From Bacillota bacterium (GTDB lineage: Bacteria; Bacillota_I; Bacilli_A; RF39; UBA660): a stretch of DNA of 46,750 nucleotides. The translations under genes and the position numbers were made by a program. The stretch covers positions 1-46,750 of the forward strand of contig QAMK01000017.1 in assembly GCA_003149915.1 (NCBI GenBank), in the 5' to 3' direction. The notes under the pieces were generated by a model. That model was given only the letters and a program-made list of their open reading frames with translations. It was not told where the DNA came from and did no database searches. Positions 15,459 to 24,656 of this stretch are shown here, one piece after another (the first letter of the stretch is position 1; every line of letters starts with the position of its first letter).

Positions 15459-17543
15459 TTATAACTTATAATCCTTATCTAAAATACTTTTTACTGTCTT
15501 TTTAGCAATATATACATTTGCTTTTACGAATTCTTTGGCTAAAACATACAGATTATGTGCTCTACCAGATTTACCTTCTTGTTTGTTTGCATCATAATAA
15601 TTTCGTTTGCATGTAAATAAAATTTTTTCATATTGCACATCTGTAATCAAGTGCTTTTCAAGTTCTTCTTGATCACGTTCTGTAAGCGGATAATTAATGG
15701 GAGCAACTTTTTCATCTAAAATAGATTTCAAATTATGATAATACTGTTGAATGGAATCCGAAAAATCAAAATGAGAGGCTGTCTCTACTGCACTCTTACG
15801 CATTGTTTCTAACAAAGTTGAATCATTCAATAATAAATTAATTTTATCTATATATTGTGAAGAATCATTCACCGCATCAATTATAAAGCTATTAATTCCA
15901 TCTTGGGCATATTCTTTACAACCTAAACTATTTGAAATGACAGGCACAACACCTGCAGCCATGGCTTCTAACGGTAACAATCCAAATCCTTCACTAAAAG
16001 ATGAATCAACTAAAATATCCGCATCTCTTAATAATTCATAAATAGCAATTCTATCAATCGGACCTTTATGAATAATCAAATCAACACTATCATTGTTATT
16101 CACACCAAAATCAGATTTAGAAGAATTATCAATAACATGAATTTCAACATTATCACATTGCAGTGTAATCCGTTTGATAATATCATTCAAAATAAAACCG
16201 CCCTTTAATGCTTCGCTTCGCAAATTCATAACAATCTTTTTCCTACAACTCTTCTTTTTAGAAGTGCGTTCATGATAAATAATATCATAATCAATACCAT
16301 TTAAAGATAATAAAGGTTCAATATGAAACATATTCTTATAGTTGCTTTGCAAATAATGGGAAATCGTCATAACATGATCAGCAATTTTAAAAGATGATTC
16401 AACCTCACCATAACGTGTACCAAAGTCAAACAAGAATTCATATCCTTGTGAAAAATAGACAATTTTAGAATTTATTTTAGATGCTAACTTTTTAGCCAAG
16501 AAAACACTATCATAAATGGTTGCAATCAAGTACTTTGATTTCAAACTAGAAATTTCTTTCGGAGTTAAAGAAGCAAACGTCATAATTCCATTATAAGCCC
16601 CTGGATACAAATTCAACATTCCAACTGTCAAACCCAAAACATTTAAGTAATTAACAAGTTCAGAAACAACAATAATACCGCCAGCACCTTTTCCCATTTG
16701 TGGTAATATAAAAACAAAGTCAAAGTTTGGTAAAATATCTTTTTTCTTCAAAGTGGATTTAATATATTCGATAGGATCATTTTTTTGATATTTTGCTAAC
16801 AAAGCATTATATTGTTCACCCCATCTAGAAAAAAAGATTTGACGATTCTTTTCTAAACGTTCACTTCTTTTTTGATTCGTTGTATTAAAAGACATTTCTG
16901 CTTTATGGAAAACATAAGTATCAATTGCCACTTTAGCAGTAAAACCTTTCTCCATGGATTTGAATTGATAATCCGTCTCGTCTCCATATCCCATTCCATA
17001 TATTTCATCTAATCCGCCGACCTCGTTGATGCATTTTCTAGAAATCATCAAACAATTTCCAACAACCGTACACGCATCATAATTTTGTCCTTTAAAATGT
17101 TTTTCTAATAATTGATCCATCATCATGTAAGAGTAACCCGGGTACATTTCTAAAGTTAAATTAGCGGCATTAGAACATACAGGACAAATTAGACCAATTT
17201 TAGAATCTTTTTCCATATGCTCCATTAATTTTTCTACCGTATGCTTAGCAACAAAGCAATCTGTATTTAATAAAAGAACATATTTTTCTTTACTAAGTTC
17301 AAATCCGTGATTCACATTTTTTATGAATCCTAAATTTTTCTCATTATGAATGACAACTACTTGCTTCCCATATTTAGATTTCAAATTATCAAGTAAAGAA
17401 TGTGTAATTTCATTAGAACAATCATCCAATAAATAAACCTTTCCAACGTTCTTCATATTCGTATTATGAAATAACGCAAATACACAAAAATTTACATATT
17501 CAGGTGCGTTATAAACAGGAATAATAATATCACATTTTGCCAT
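15459..17543 (-). CDS. Two-domain glycosyltransferase, GT2 followed by GT4
   Basis: 694 residues from ATG 17543, preceded by GAGGAGGTATAAA; an earlier in-frame GTG would start inside that region and is rejected. Domain 1 (about 1-270) is GT2: CDIIIPVYNAPEYVNFCVFA, YLLDDCSN, NLGFIKNVNHGFELS, LLLNTDCFV and GMGYGDETDYQFKSMEKGF. Domain 2 (about 285-600) is GT4-like: PQMGKGAGGIIVVSELVNYL as the acceptor loop, KKIVMNLRSEALKGGF, and ILVDSSFSEGFGLLPLEAMA with E-x7-E. A basic tail (600-694) ends KKTVKSILDKDYKL. Such fusions occur in ABC-exported O-antigen and rhamnan clusters, where one protein adds two sugars of the repeat. It follows the permease gene with one base between. Confidence 0.9.
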   Translation of the reverse strand: MAKCDIIIPVYNAPEYVNFCVFALFHNTNMKNVGKVYLLDDCSNEITHSLLDNLKSKYGKQVVVIHNEKNLGFIKNVNHGFELSKEKYVLLLNTDCFVAKHTVEKLMEHMEKDSKIGLICPVCSNAANLTLEMYPGYSYMMMDQLLEKHFKGQNYDACTVVGNCLMISRKCINEVGGLDEIYGMGYGDETDYQFKSMEKGFTAKVAIDTYVFHKAEMSFNTTNQKRSERLEKNRQIFFSRWGEQYNALLAKYQKNDPIEYIKSTLKKKDILPNFDFVFILPQMGKGAGGIIVVSELVNYLNVLGLTVGMLNLYPGAYNGIMTFASLTPKEISSLKSKYLIATIYDSVFLAKKLASKINSKIVYFSQGYEFLFDFGTRYGEVESSFKIADHVMTISHYLQSNYKNMFHIEPLLSLNGIDYDIIYHERTSKKKSCRKKIVMNLRSEALKGGFILNDIIKRITLQCDNVEIHVIDNSSKSDFGVNNNDSVDLIIHKGPIDRIAIYELLRDADILVDSSFSEGFGLLPLEAMAAGVVPVISNSLGCKEYAQDGINSFIIDAVNDSSQYIDKINLLLNDSTLLETMRKSAVETASHFDFSDSIQQYYHNLKSILDEKVAPINYPLTERDQEELEKHLITDVQYEKILFTCKRNYYDANKQEGKSGRAHNLYVLAKEFVKANVYIAKKTVKSILDKDYKL

Positions 17544-17544
17544 T

Positions 17545-18324
17545 TTATACCTCCTCTGCAAAACCACGTTCTAAGCGTTTGAAAATTCGCCATCCAACAT
17601 AACATAAAACACATGAAATTGCCAATACAATACACAAACTCAATAAATCAGGAGTCTGCTGATAATAAAAAATATCACGGTAAGAAGTAATAATAACTGC
17701 CATTGGATTAATATGCATCAAAAACTCTAATTTTGTTCCTACAAATAAAGTTGGCGAATATAAAATAGGTGTTGCATAAAATAACATACTAACAAAAAAA
17801 TTAATAATATACTCTGCATCTCTAATATAAATATCAATCGCACTTGTAATAAAAATAATTGCTTGTTGCAAAATAAATTGAGTAAGTACAATCAAAGGCA
17901 AAAACAAAATGTTAAAACTAAATCCAATTCCACTAAAAATCAAGAAACAGGCAATAACAGCGCAAGAAATCAAGAAGTTAATAACGCCACTTAAATTAAC
18001 TGAAATTGGTAATATCTCACGTGGAAAATAAACTTTCTTAATAATTCCTCCATTTACCAAAACTGTAGTTGTTCCCTGCCCAATCACAGTTGTAAAATAC
18101 GTCCATGGAATAATACCGACAATCAAATACGTAACATAATGTGGAATATCATTCTTCATAATAATTGGAAATACAATTGCATAAACCAAAGTCATCAGTA
18201 ATGGATTAACAAATGACCAAAGAACGCCTAAAAAAGAACCTTTATACTTTCCTCGAATCTCTTTTCGAACGTTGCTTTTCAATAGTTGACGATAATCATA
18301 TAAGTTTTTAAATAATTCCTTCAT
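17545..18324 (-). CDS. ABC-2 polysaccharide exporter permease (TagG/Wzm-like)
   Basis: 259 residues from ATG 18324; a GTG three codons upstream is too close to the AAAGGTG site. The cytoplasmic N-terminus RQLLKSNVRKEIRGKYKGSF, then LGVLWSFVNPLLMTLVYAIV, is the classic Wzm/TagG opening. Six hydrophobic segments follow, and LFYATPILYSPTLF plus HINPMAVIITSYRDIFYYQQ are characteristic. Together with the ATPase encoded upstream it moves a completed undecaprenyl-linked polymer across the membrane. The two genes are separated by a single base. The operon then supplies glycosyltransferases rather than teichoic-acid primases, favouring a rhamnan-like or other wall polysaccharide over poly(ribitol/glycerol phosphate). 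Confidence 0.94.
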   Translation of the reverse strand: MKELFKNLYDYRQLLKSNVRKEIRGKYKGSFLGVLWSFVNPLLMTLVYAIVFPIIMKNDIPHYVTYLIVGIIPWTYFTTVIGQGTTTVLVNGGIIKKVYFPREILPISVNLSGVINFLISCAVIACFLIFSGIGFSFNILFLPLIVLTQFILQQAIIFITSAIDIYIRDAEYIINFFVSMLFYATPILYSPTLFVGTKLEFLMHINPMAVIITSYRDIFYYQQTPDLLSLCIVLAISCVLCYVGWRIFKRLERGFAEEV

Positions 18325-18325
18325 A

Positions 18326-19093
18326 TTATCCACACACCTTTAAATACTCTGCAATTACATCTTCAGATTTACCATCCATGTAAACCTCACCATTATAAAT
18401 CCATACAGCTCGATCACATAATCGTTTTACTGCACCAATATTATGGCTTACGATGACAATCGTTTTACCACTCTTCTTTAACTCTTCTAATTTTTGATGA
18501 CACTTATCTTGAAAGTGTTGATCTCCAACTGCCAAAATCTCATCAATCAAAAGAATTTCAGCATCAACGTTAATAGCAACTGAAAAAGCAAGCCTCATAT
18601 ACATACCAGATGAATAAGTTCGTACCGGAACATCAATAAACTTTCCTAATTCTGAAAAAGAAATAATATCATCGACACGAGCATCAATCTGCTGAGCAGT
18701 AAGTCCAAAAATAGAAGCATTAAAATATATATTTTCACGTCCAGTAAAGTCAGGATGAAAGCCAGCTCCAAGTTCCAACAAAGAAGTAAGCTTACCATTT
18801 GTAACAATAGTACCTTCGTTAGGATAAATAATTTTGGTCATCAGTTTCAAAAGAGTACTTTTACCGCTGCCATTTACACCAATTAGAGCAACACTTTCGC
18901 CTTTATTAATCTTTAAATTAATATCTTTTAAAACTACTCTTTTTTCAGCTTTAGAATTTTTCCAAAAAACTAAATGTTCTTTTAAAGTATTGGCTTTATC
19001 ATAATAAACTTTGAAATATTTCGTAACATGATTCACTTCAATAGCAACTTGGGAAGAATTTTTTTTTGTTTTTGACAATTTCTTTTTTGGCAT
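18326..19093 (-). CDS. ABC polysaccharide exporter ATPase (TagH/Wzt-like)
   Basis: 255 residues from ATG 19093 (GGAG eight bases upstream; the longer GTG start is rejected). After a Lys-rich head (MPKKKLSKTKKN, encoded partly by an A9 run) come HVTKYFKVYYDK, Walker A GVNGSGKST, Q-loop region TSLLELGAGFHPDFTGRENI, signature TYSSGMYMRLAFSVA, Walker B ILLIDEILAVGD and H-loop IVSHN. LLELGAGFHPDFTGREN is diagnostic of the Wzt/TagH branch. It stops after the nucleotide-binding domain and has no C-terminal carbohydrate-binding domain, so chain-end recognition of the Wzt O9a type is not expected. The first gene of the leftward operon to 11606. Confidence 0.94.
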   Translation of the reverse strand: MPKKKLSKTKKNSSQVAIEVNHVTKYFKVYYDKANTLKEHLVFWKNSKAEKRVVLKDINLKINKGESVALIGVNGSGKSTLLKLMTKIIYPNEGTIVTNGKLTSLLELGAGFHPDFTGRENIYFNASIFGLTAQQIDARVDDIISFSELGKFIDVPVRTYSSGMYMRLAFSVAINVDAEILLIDEILAVGDQHFQDKCHQKLEELKKSGKTIVIVSHNIGAVKRLCDRAVWIYNGEVYMDGKSEDVIAEYLKVCG

Positions 19094-19131
19094 GTTTTCA
19101 TCTCCAATCACAATAAATTAAGCCTTTAATT

Positions 19132-19140
19132 ATTATAGCA
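19132..19140 (-). promoter_or_regulatory. Extended -10 promoter of the ABC polysaccharide operon
   Basis: Leftward: TGCTATAAT, a full extended -10, about 40 bases before the ATPase ATG. The -35 position (TTTTCG) is poor, as is common with extended -10 promoters. Confidence 0.55.
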
Positions 19141-19168
19141 CATTTAAAAATAAGCGAAAAGAATTCGA

Positions 19169-20041
19169 TTATTCTTTGGCAGTTTTAATCAAACATTTGC
19201 CATATTCGTTTTTGCGAAGAAGCTCGCCACGTGCAAGTAAATCTTCACGAGAAAGCCAATCATTTTGATAACCAATTAACTCTGGAGCACAAATCACAGT
19301 TCCTTTGTTAGACTGAATTGTCTTAATCATGTTGGCAGCTTCTAATTGACTATCCGGCGTCCCTGTATCGAACCAAGTAAATCCATCTCCTAAAACTTGT
19401 GCTTTTAAACGTCCTTCTTGTAAATACATATCATTTAATGTCGTGATTTCAAGTTCTCCTCTAGGACTCGGTTTCACAAGTTTCGCCTTCGATACGATAT
19501 CATCTGGATAAAAATATAATCCTGTAATGGCATATTTACTTTTTGGATGTTCTGGTTTTTCTTCGACACTAATAATATTTTGGTTTTTATCTAATTCCAT
19601 AATTCCAAAACGTTGTGGATCTTTTACAGCATATCCAAAATTTGTTGCAGAACCCTGATAAGCATTGTATTTCGCATTGGCAAGCAATTTACTAAAATCG
19701 TTCCCAAAGTAGATATTATCTCCTAAAACCATTGCACACGGTTCTTGTCCAATAAAATCCTCTCCTAGTAAAAATGCTTGTGCAAGGCCGTCTGGACTTG
19801 GTTGAGTGACGTAACTTAAATTGACACCAAACTTGCTACCGTCTCCTAATAAACGTATAAATCCTTCTTGATCTTGTGGCGTCGTAATTACCAAAATATC
19901 TTGAATATTAGCCATCATCAAAGTAGACAGTGGATAAAATATCATTGGCTTATCGTAAATTGGCATCAATTGTTTACTAATTCCTTCCGTGATTGGATAA
20001 AGTCTAGTCCCAGACCCTCCCGCTAAAATAATTCCTTTCAT
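19169..20041 (-). CDS. rfbA: Glucose-1-phosphate thymidylyltransferase (RmlA)
   Basis: 290 residues, normal length. MKGIILAGGSGTRLYPITEG contains the G-x-G-T-R nucleotide-binding loop; SKQLMPIYDKPMIFYPLSTL, MVLGDNIYFGNDF, VEEKPEHPKSKYAITGLYFY, RGELEITTLNDMYL and GDGFTWFDTGTPDSQLEA are all RmlA signatures. It makes dTDP-glucose from glucose-1-phosphate and dTTP, the first step to dTDP-L-rhamnose. rmlB, rmlC and rmlD are absent from the window and must lie elsewhere if rhamnose is made. It has its own promoter (20066-20094) and ribosome binding site (AGGAGGTTTTGAT). It is less AT-rich than the neighbouring 20104-23654 genes. Confidence 0.96.
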   Translation of the reverse strand: MKGIILAGGSGTRLYPITEGISKQLMPIYDKPMIFYPLSTLMMANIQDILVITTPQDQEGFIRLLGDGSKFGVNLSYVTQPSPDGLAQAFLLGEDFIGQEPCAMVLGDNIYFGNDFSKLLANAKYNAYQGSATNFGYAVKDPQRFGIMELDKNQNIISVEEKPEHPKSKYAITGLYFYPDDIVSKAKLVKPSPRGELEITTLNDMYLQEGRLKAQVLGDGFTWFDTGTPDSQLEAANMIKTIQSNKGTVICAPELIGYQNDWLSREDLLARGELLRKNEYGKCLIKTAKE

Positions 20042-20065
20042 ATCAAAACCTCCTACACTACTAAC

Positions 20066-20094
20066 ATTATATCAATTCTTAATAAGAACTACAA
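20066..20094 (-). promoter_or_regulatory. Promoter of rmlA
   Basis: Leftward: TTGTAG (20089-20094), 17 bases, TATAAT (20066-20071). The -35 hexamer is the same as that of the GtrB-like gene promoter at 7830-7858. Confidence 0.7.
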
Positions 20095-20103
20095 CTTATC
20101 GAA

Positions 20104-21291
20104 TTATTTTTTCAGAATTTTAGAAATTTTTCGCAATGGCTTTGTAACCATCCAACTTTTACTATTTAATAAGCGACAAAGTTCTTGATCTAATTCATTA
20201 TTTTTTTGTGTCAATTTTTGATTCTTTTCCAAAAGTAATCGATTATCTTGTTCCTTCTCTATATATTTTTTCATAAAATAATCACCTTGATATAAATCAA
20301 CTGATAGTTGTACATCAATTGTAGTGCCTTTTTTAAAGTTTCCATGTAACATGATATAAGATGATGATGTTGCATAAAAACAATTATCTATTTCTTCAAA
20401 ATGAAACATTTCGTAAGAATAATTAGTAACTATATTAAACACTTTAGTAGAGGCAGGTAACATCAAATCAAGTTTAATGTCTGAAATAGTTCGTACTACA
20501 GAAAACTGAATTTGGACTTTTTGTTCTGATAGGTGTAAATAGGGAACACTTAAATCGTAATCCCAGTTATATTGTTTTTCATCTTCTTGGTTCGTACCAC
20601 AATAAACTCGACATTCTTTTATTGCTGGAACAGAATGATGAGGATACCAATAAAACCACTCATTATCAAATATATTAAGTGGAATTTCTGCAATTGGCAT
20701 ATGCGTTTGATAAATACACCACATAAAACTAAGTTGATCTCTTCTGCTCCATTTGCAAACCATATCAAACCACATTTTCATTGTTTTTTTTACAACCGGT
20801 TCATTATGTTTTTTTATAAAAACAGTCATCTCATATAAACCATAATGTGCAGGAAAACCTTCTTTTTTATAAAATTCCATTTGTTTTTTTATAATATCTT
20901 TTTTATCTTTTCGATATTTTACACACGTCTTAGCTTCCTCATATATACAATCTCTAGAATGATGAACGCACGCTGCAAATGGATAACGATCCATTTGTCC
21001 AAACTGTTCAACAAACTGATAAATACTCTTGATAAAAGAAACAGATGCATCCATCCAAACACTTATTTCGTAATGCTCATTTATAATTGGATGTCCTAGC
21101 ATTTTGATTTTTCGTGACAATCGATGATCATCCAATCCATCGTTATCAATATAAACAACTTTCCAGGTATTAGAAGTAATCGTACGATTATTAGTAAAAC
21201 AATAATAATCCACTTGTTTTTCGGGAGTTCTCACTTCCATCAAGTTGTCATAATTTCCAGTAATACAAGTGTAAACTGCTATTTTTTTCAT
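20104..21291 (-). CDS. DUF616/TOD1-like putative glycosyltransferase with C-terminal coiled coil
   Basis: 395 residues. The first 230 residues match the DUF616 (TOD1/MUCI70 glycosyltransferase-like) pattern: KIAVYTCITGNYDNLMEV, VDYYCFTNN, RLSRKIKMLGHPI, ISVWMDASV (the D-x-S acidic site), CVHHSRDCIYEEAKTC and SRRDQLSFMWC. A linker of about 110 residues with beta-type segments follows, then a predicted coiled coil (about 340-375, rich in Glu/Lys/Asn/Leu) and the end LLNSKSWMVTKPLRKISKIL, a tail seen on many polysaccharide glycosyltransferases. Probably a cytoplasmic sugar transferase of the local cluster, donor unknown. It overlaps the preceding gene by four bases. Very AT-rich. Confidence 0.78.
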   Translation of the reverse strand: MKKIAVYTCITGNYDNLMEVRTPEKQVDYYCFTNNRTITSNTWKVVYIDNDGLDDHRLSRKIKMLGHPIINEHYEISVWMDASVSFIKSIYQFVEQFGQMDRYPFAACVHHSRDCIYEEAKTCVKYRKDKKDIIKKQMEFYKKEGFPAHYGLYEMTVFIKKHNEPVVKKTMKMWFDMVCKWSRRDQLSFMWCIYQTHMPIAEIPLNIFDNEWFYWYPHHSVPAIKECRVYCGTNQEDEKQYNWDYDLSVPYLHLSEQKVQIQFSVVRTISDIKLDLMLPASTKVFNIVTNYSYEMFHFEEIDNCFYATSSSYIMLHGNFKKGTTIDVQLSVDLYQGDYFMKKYIEKEQDNRLLLEKNQKLTQKNNELDQELCRLLNSKSWMVTKPLRKISKILKK

Positions 21292-22148
21292 AATATATCC
21301 TCTCTCTTAAAACGATTTAACCATGCTTCAAAAGTATAATTTTTTAAAACATCATCCGGTACCGGCTGGTATGGTTTTTTTAAAAAAGCACGAATTTTTT
21401 TGGGATTAATATCATTGTCAATAATAAAAATATTATTTGCACGATAAAATGGATATTCACAAACTTTTTTATTATTAGTAATCAACTTCTTTTGATAAAA
21501 AAGTGACTCCATTACACGCAAAGTTAACCCTGTTTGATTATTATTAACAATATCAACAATAATCTTGGATTGTGACAATAATTTTAAATAATTGGAATAA
21601 GAAATATAGTCTTTCTCGTGCTCAACAATTTTAAAAAATACAGTACATCCACTGTGTTCTAAAATTTGTTGAACTTCTATCAACTCTTTTTTTCGTTCTT
21701 TTGCCCTACCTACAAAAAAGGCATCATACAAAACAGGATTGTTTGGTAATAACGTTGGAACATAAAAAGTCTCATTAAAGTGAATCCCATACTTTTTAGA
21801 ATCAGTTTTATCAAATGTATAAAATTTGTCGATATTTGAATTTCGTAATAAATAATCATTATTTTGATTAATTCGATTCCAAAAATATACAATTACTTTG
21901 GCTTTCGGATTTTTCTTTTTTATATAATTAGGGACTTCATCAACTAACATTGCATCAAATAATATAAAGCAATTATAATGCCTAACAAAAAAATGCCAAA
22001 AACCCAAAATAATTATATGATGTTGATATAGTTTTTCAAACAAATGCAAATTTTTCGTAAAATACAAAGGATGTAATCGACGAGCAATATATCGAAAGAA
22101 ATAATCATCATTTTTGACTCTAAGAATTGCAATTTTATTATCATTCAT
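21288..22148 (-). CDS. Putative GT-B-type glycosyltransferase, CgeB-like
   Basis: 286 residues from ATG 22148; the longer GTG start would begin inside the epimerase gene. There is no clear ribosome binding site, but the ATG lies three bases after the epimerase stop, so coupling is likely. YTFDKTDSKKYGI, DAFFVGRAKERKKEL, LLSQSKIIVDIVNNNQTGLT and LRVMESLFYQKKLITNN resemble the C-terminal donor-binding half of CgeB/GT-B transferases, where a conserved Glu in xRxxE holds the sugar. The N-terminal half is poorly conserved. No signal or membrane helix. Assignment to a glycosyltransferase rests on these motifs and on context. Confidence 0.6.
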   Translation of the reverse strand: MNDNKIAILRVKNDDYFFRYIARRLHPLYFTKNLHLFEKLYQHHIIILGFWHFFVRHYNCFILFDAMLVDEVPNYIKKKNPKAKVIVYFWNRINQNNDYLLRNSNIDKFYTFDKTDSKKYGIHFNETFYVPTLLPNNPVLYDAFFVGRAKERKKELIEVQQILEHSGCTVFFKIVEHEKDYISYSNYLKLLSQSKIIVDIVNNNQTGLTLRVMESLFYQKKLITNNKKVCEYPFYRANNIFIIDNDINPKKIRAFLKKPYQPVPDDVLKNYTFEAWLNRFKREDIL

Positions 22149-22153
22149 ATTTA

Positions 22154-23110
22154 CTACCGACGATACCACTTAATAAATTTCTTAATTCCATCTTTAAATG
22201 TTGTATGTGGCTCATAACCAAGTAACTGTTTCGCTTTAGATATATCAGCATAAGTTCTATCAACATCTCCTGGTTGCATTGGCAATTCTTGAATTTTCGG
22301 AACAACATTTAAAGTTTCGCCAATTGTATCAATCATTTCTTTTAATGAAACAGGATGAGAACTGCCAATGTTAATAATTTCATAAACATGCTTATTGGTC
22401 ATAACATAATCACAAGCTCTCATAATACCATCAACAATATCATCAATATAAGTATAATCTCTTGATGTGCTACCATCTCCATACATTGGAATCTCTTTTC
22501 CTTCTAACATAAGTCTAGTAAATTTATTAATTGCTAAATCAGGACGTTGTTTCGGACCATAAACAGTAAAAAAACGTAACATGATAATATTCATATCATT
22601 TAAAGAATGATAAACATGTGCCATCACTTCATTTGCCTTCTTTGTAGCAGCATATGGACTAATCGCATAATCTACAATCATATCTTCACGAAAAGGAACT
22701 TCTTTACAATTCCCATAAACACTAGATGAAGAAGCTAAAACCAAATGACTAATTTGATGTAATTTACTTTCTTCCAAAATGATTTGAGTTCCAAGTCCAT
22801 TAACTTCCTGATATAAAATAGGATCTTCAATAGAAGGACGAACTCCAGCCATAGCTGCTAAATGAACTATTACATCAATTTTATTTTCATCAAACACTTT
22901 TCTTATTTCATCGCGATTACGAATATCAATACGATATAATTGATAGTTTTCATTTTCTAAAAATTCTCTTACATTCTCTTCTTTTTGAATCGGATCATAA
23001 TAAGCGTTAAAATTATCGATTGCAATAACTTGGTTTCCTTTATTTAATAATTTTCCTGTTAAAGTAGAACCAATAAAACCGGCTCCTCCAGTAATCAAAT
23101 ATGTCTTCAT
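22154..23110 (-). CDS. NAD-dependent sugar epimerase, probably UDP-glucuronate 4-epimerase
   Basis: 318 residues. Rossmann loop TGGAGFIGSTL (GxxGxxG), DNFNAYYDPIQKEENV, HLAAMAGVRPSIEDP, SSSSVYG, catalytic YAATKK (YxxxK) and RFFTVYGPKQRPDLAI. The pattern AAMAGVRPS with YDPIQK is closer to UDP-glucuronate 4-epimerases (LpsL/Cap1J type) than to GalE. It would supply UDP-galacturonate for a cluster glycan. UDP-glucose dehydrogenase, needed to make the substrate, is not in the window. It lies between an acetyltransferase gene and the CgeB-like gene with one- and five-base gaps, in one operon. Confidence 0.88.
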   Translation of the reverse strand: MKTYLITGGAGFIGSTLTGKLLNKGNQVIAIDNFNAYYDPIQKEENVREFLENENYQLYRIDIRNRDEIRKVFDENKIDVIVHLAAMAGVRPSIEDPILYQEVNGLGTQIILEESKLHQISHLVLASSSSVYGNCKEVPFREDMIVDYAISPYAATKKANEVMAHVYHSLNDMNIIMLRFFTVYGPKQRPDLAINKFTRLMLEGKEIPMYGDGSTSRDYTYIDDIVDGIMRACDYVMTNKHVYEIINIGSSHPVSLKEMIDTIGETLNVVPKIQELPMQPGDVDRTYADISKAKQLLGYEPHTTFKDGIKKFIKWYRR

Positions 23111-23111
23111 A

Positions 23112-23654
23112 TTATTTTTTCTTTCCTTTCTTCATTTTATATTTGTGATACAAATACTCTTTCTTTTCATCATATGGCATATGTTTAGTAAAGTCACACG
23201 TATCTTTATGCTTCTGATAATATTCCTCAATCGTTTCAATTTTTCTAGCTGGAACACCAGCAACAACAGTGTTATCAGGAACATCTTTTGTAACAATGCT
23301 CCCCAATCCAATAATACAATTATTACCAATTGTAACTCCAGGACAAATCATGGCATTCATGCCAATATGAACATTATTTCCAACTTTAATTCGTCCAAAT
23401 ATATCAGCATCTTCCAATAGTTTTAAATTTCTTAAAACCCACACGCCACCATCATGAGTCAAAAAATGTACACCTTCGGTCACACGAACATAATCACCAA
23501 GTGAAATAAGATATGGTTCGCTACCAAAATCAGCTGTATCAAATATTTCACAACCTACACCAATTTTAACACCTGCTTGACGTAATTGCTCTATTTTGGA
23601 TAACACAATCGGTTTAGAAATCTCTTCATCCATTTTCTTCTTAAATATCTTCAC
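23112..23654 (-). CDS. Left-handed beta-helix O-acetyltransferase
   Basis: 180 residues starting at GTG 23654 (AAAGGAG eight bases upstream). After an N-terminal helix, residues about 35-145 hold hexapeptide repeats: [76 protein letters not shown] and [12 protein letters not shown]. The His in HDGG is the likely catalytic base; the ending [15 protein letters not shown] is shared by CapG/WcaF/NeuD-like sugar acetyltransferases. It probably uses acetyl-CoA to acetylate a sugar or lipid-linked glycan in the cytoplasm. A Lys-rich tail ([10 protein letters not shown]) follows. Co-transcribed with the epimerase. Confidence 0.9.
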   Translation of the reverse strand: MKIFKKKMDEEISKPIVLSKIEQLRQAGVKIGVGCEIFDTADFGSEPYLISLGDYVRVTEGVHFLTHDGGVWVLRNLKLLEDADIFGRIKVGNNVHIGMNAMICPGVTIGNNCIIGLGSIVTKDVPDNTVVAGVPARKIETIEEYYQKHKDTCDFTKHMPYDEKKEYLYHKYKMKKGKKK

Positions 23655-23674
23655 ACAGATTCTCCTTTATTGTT

Positions 23675-24538
23675 TTATCTTTTAATAATATCTTGTACCT
23701 TATAAACTACTGCAAAAATACCATAACTAACCCAATTCGTTAGCCATAATAAGAATCGTTCGAAACAATTAGCATGGTTATAATACTTTTCAAAATATGC
23801 TTGGCTCTTCTTTAAAATTTTATATTTATTAAGACGTTTCACACTCTTATCGATACTGACAGAATGGTTATGGACAAATGCAATGTCATTGTAAAGGACA
23901 CTCTTTAATTGCAAAGTTTCTAACTTTCTCGCCATGATGTTTTCTTCATAATACAAAAACACATTTTCATCAAAGTATCCAGCATCGCGAATCGTGCTTG
24001 CTTTCATAAGAAACACACATCCCGATACGACGTCTACGACACTCGTCTTTTTTTGATAATGACTTTCTGGATACATTCTCTTCTTTTGAAACTTTCTGCC
24101 AAAATAAACAAGATTTTCTAAAATATCCTGGCCCGGTGTTGGAAGTTTCCAACCACGATTTTTTATACCATGTTCGATAATGGTCGGTGCCGTGATTCCG
24201 ACATTCTTCTTTTCTAATCCTTTCGTAAGAGTAATCAAATCTTTTTCTGAAGATACGACAATATCCGCATTACTAATCACAATATAAGCATCAGAATATC
24301 GTTTCAACACATCATTTGTACCATAGTTTATGGCACTACCGTAACCACGATTGGATTCTGTTTGAATCACCCGTAACTTTTTTTGCTTAATTTTTTTTAA
24401 AACCGAAAACGAATCATCGCTAGAATGATTGTCAACTACTAAGACTTCGTCGATACTAGTATAATCCTTAATTTGATTCCACAAATCCAAAACCGAACTA
24501 GCATCATTATAATTAATAATCATATAAACTAATTTCAT
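23675..24538 (-). CDS. GT2 glycosyltransferase
   Basis: 287 residues from ATG 24538, chosen because GAGGAAAAG lies just upstream and the protein then starts MKLVYMIINYNDASSVLDLW. LVVDNHSSDDSF, NRGYGSAINYG, YIVISNADIVV (D-x-D-like site), VSGCVFLMKASTIRDAGYFD and YYEENIMARKL are typical of cytoplasmic rhamnosyl- or galactosyl-transferases of polysaccharide clusters. A C-terminal hydrophobic patch (WLTNWVSYGIFAVVYKV) may sit on the membrane. It is the first gene of the leftward set 24538-20104 and diverges from the PASTA gene; no convincing promoter was found for it in the 118-base gap. Confidence 0.88.
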   Translation of the reverse strand: MKLVYMIINYNDASSVLDLWNQIKDYTSIDEVLVVDNHSSDDSFSVLKKIKQKKLRVIQTESNRGYGSAINYGTNDVLKRYSDAYIVISNADIVVSSEKDLITLTKGLEKKNVGITAPTIIEHGIKNRGWKLPTPGQDILENLVYFGRKFQKKRMYPESHYQKKTSVVDVVSGCVFLMKASTIRDAGYFDENVFLYYEENIMARKLETLQLKSVLYNDIAFVHNHSVSIDKSVKRLNKYKILKKSQAYFEKYYNHANCFERFLLWLTNWVSYGIFAVVYKVQDIIKR

Positions 24539-24596
24539 AAACTTTTCCTCATCATTTATCATATCACAAATAAGTGTAAACCAAAACTAAATTCTA

Positions 24597-24625
24597 TTTA
24601 TAAATGAAGCATTTTATTATATAAT
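24597..24625 (+). promoter_or_regulatory. Promoter of the PASTA membrane protein
   Basis: TTTATA (24597-24602), 17 bases, TATAAT (24620-24625). The -10 is perfect and the -35 matches four of six. It lies about 30 bases before the TTG start. Confidence 0.55.
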
Positions 24626-24656
24626 GATAATGTAAACAATAAAGAGGTGGTTCCAA

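Noticed and set aside
18326..19093. Wzt with a C-terminal carbohydrate-binding domain
   Set aside because: The protein ends right after the nucleotide-binding domain at about 255 residues.
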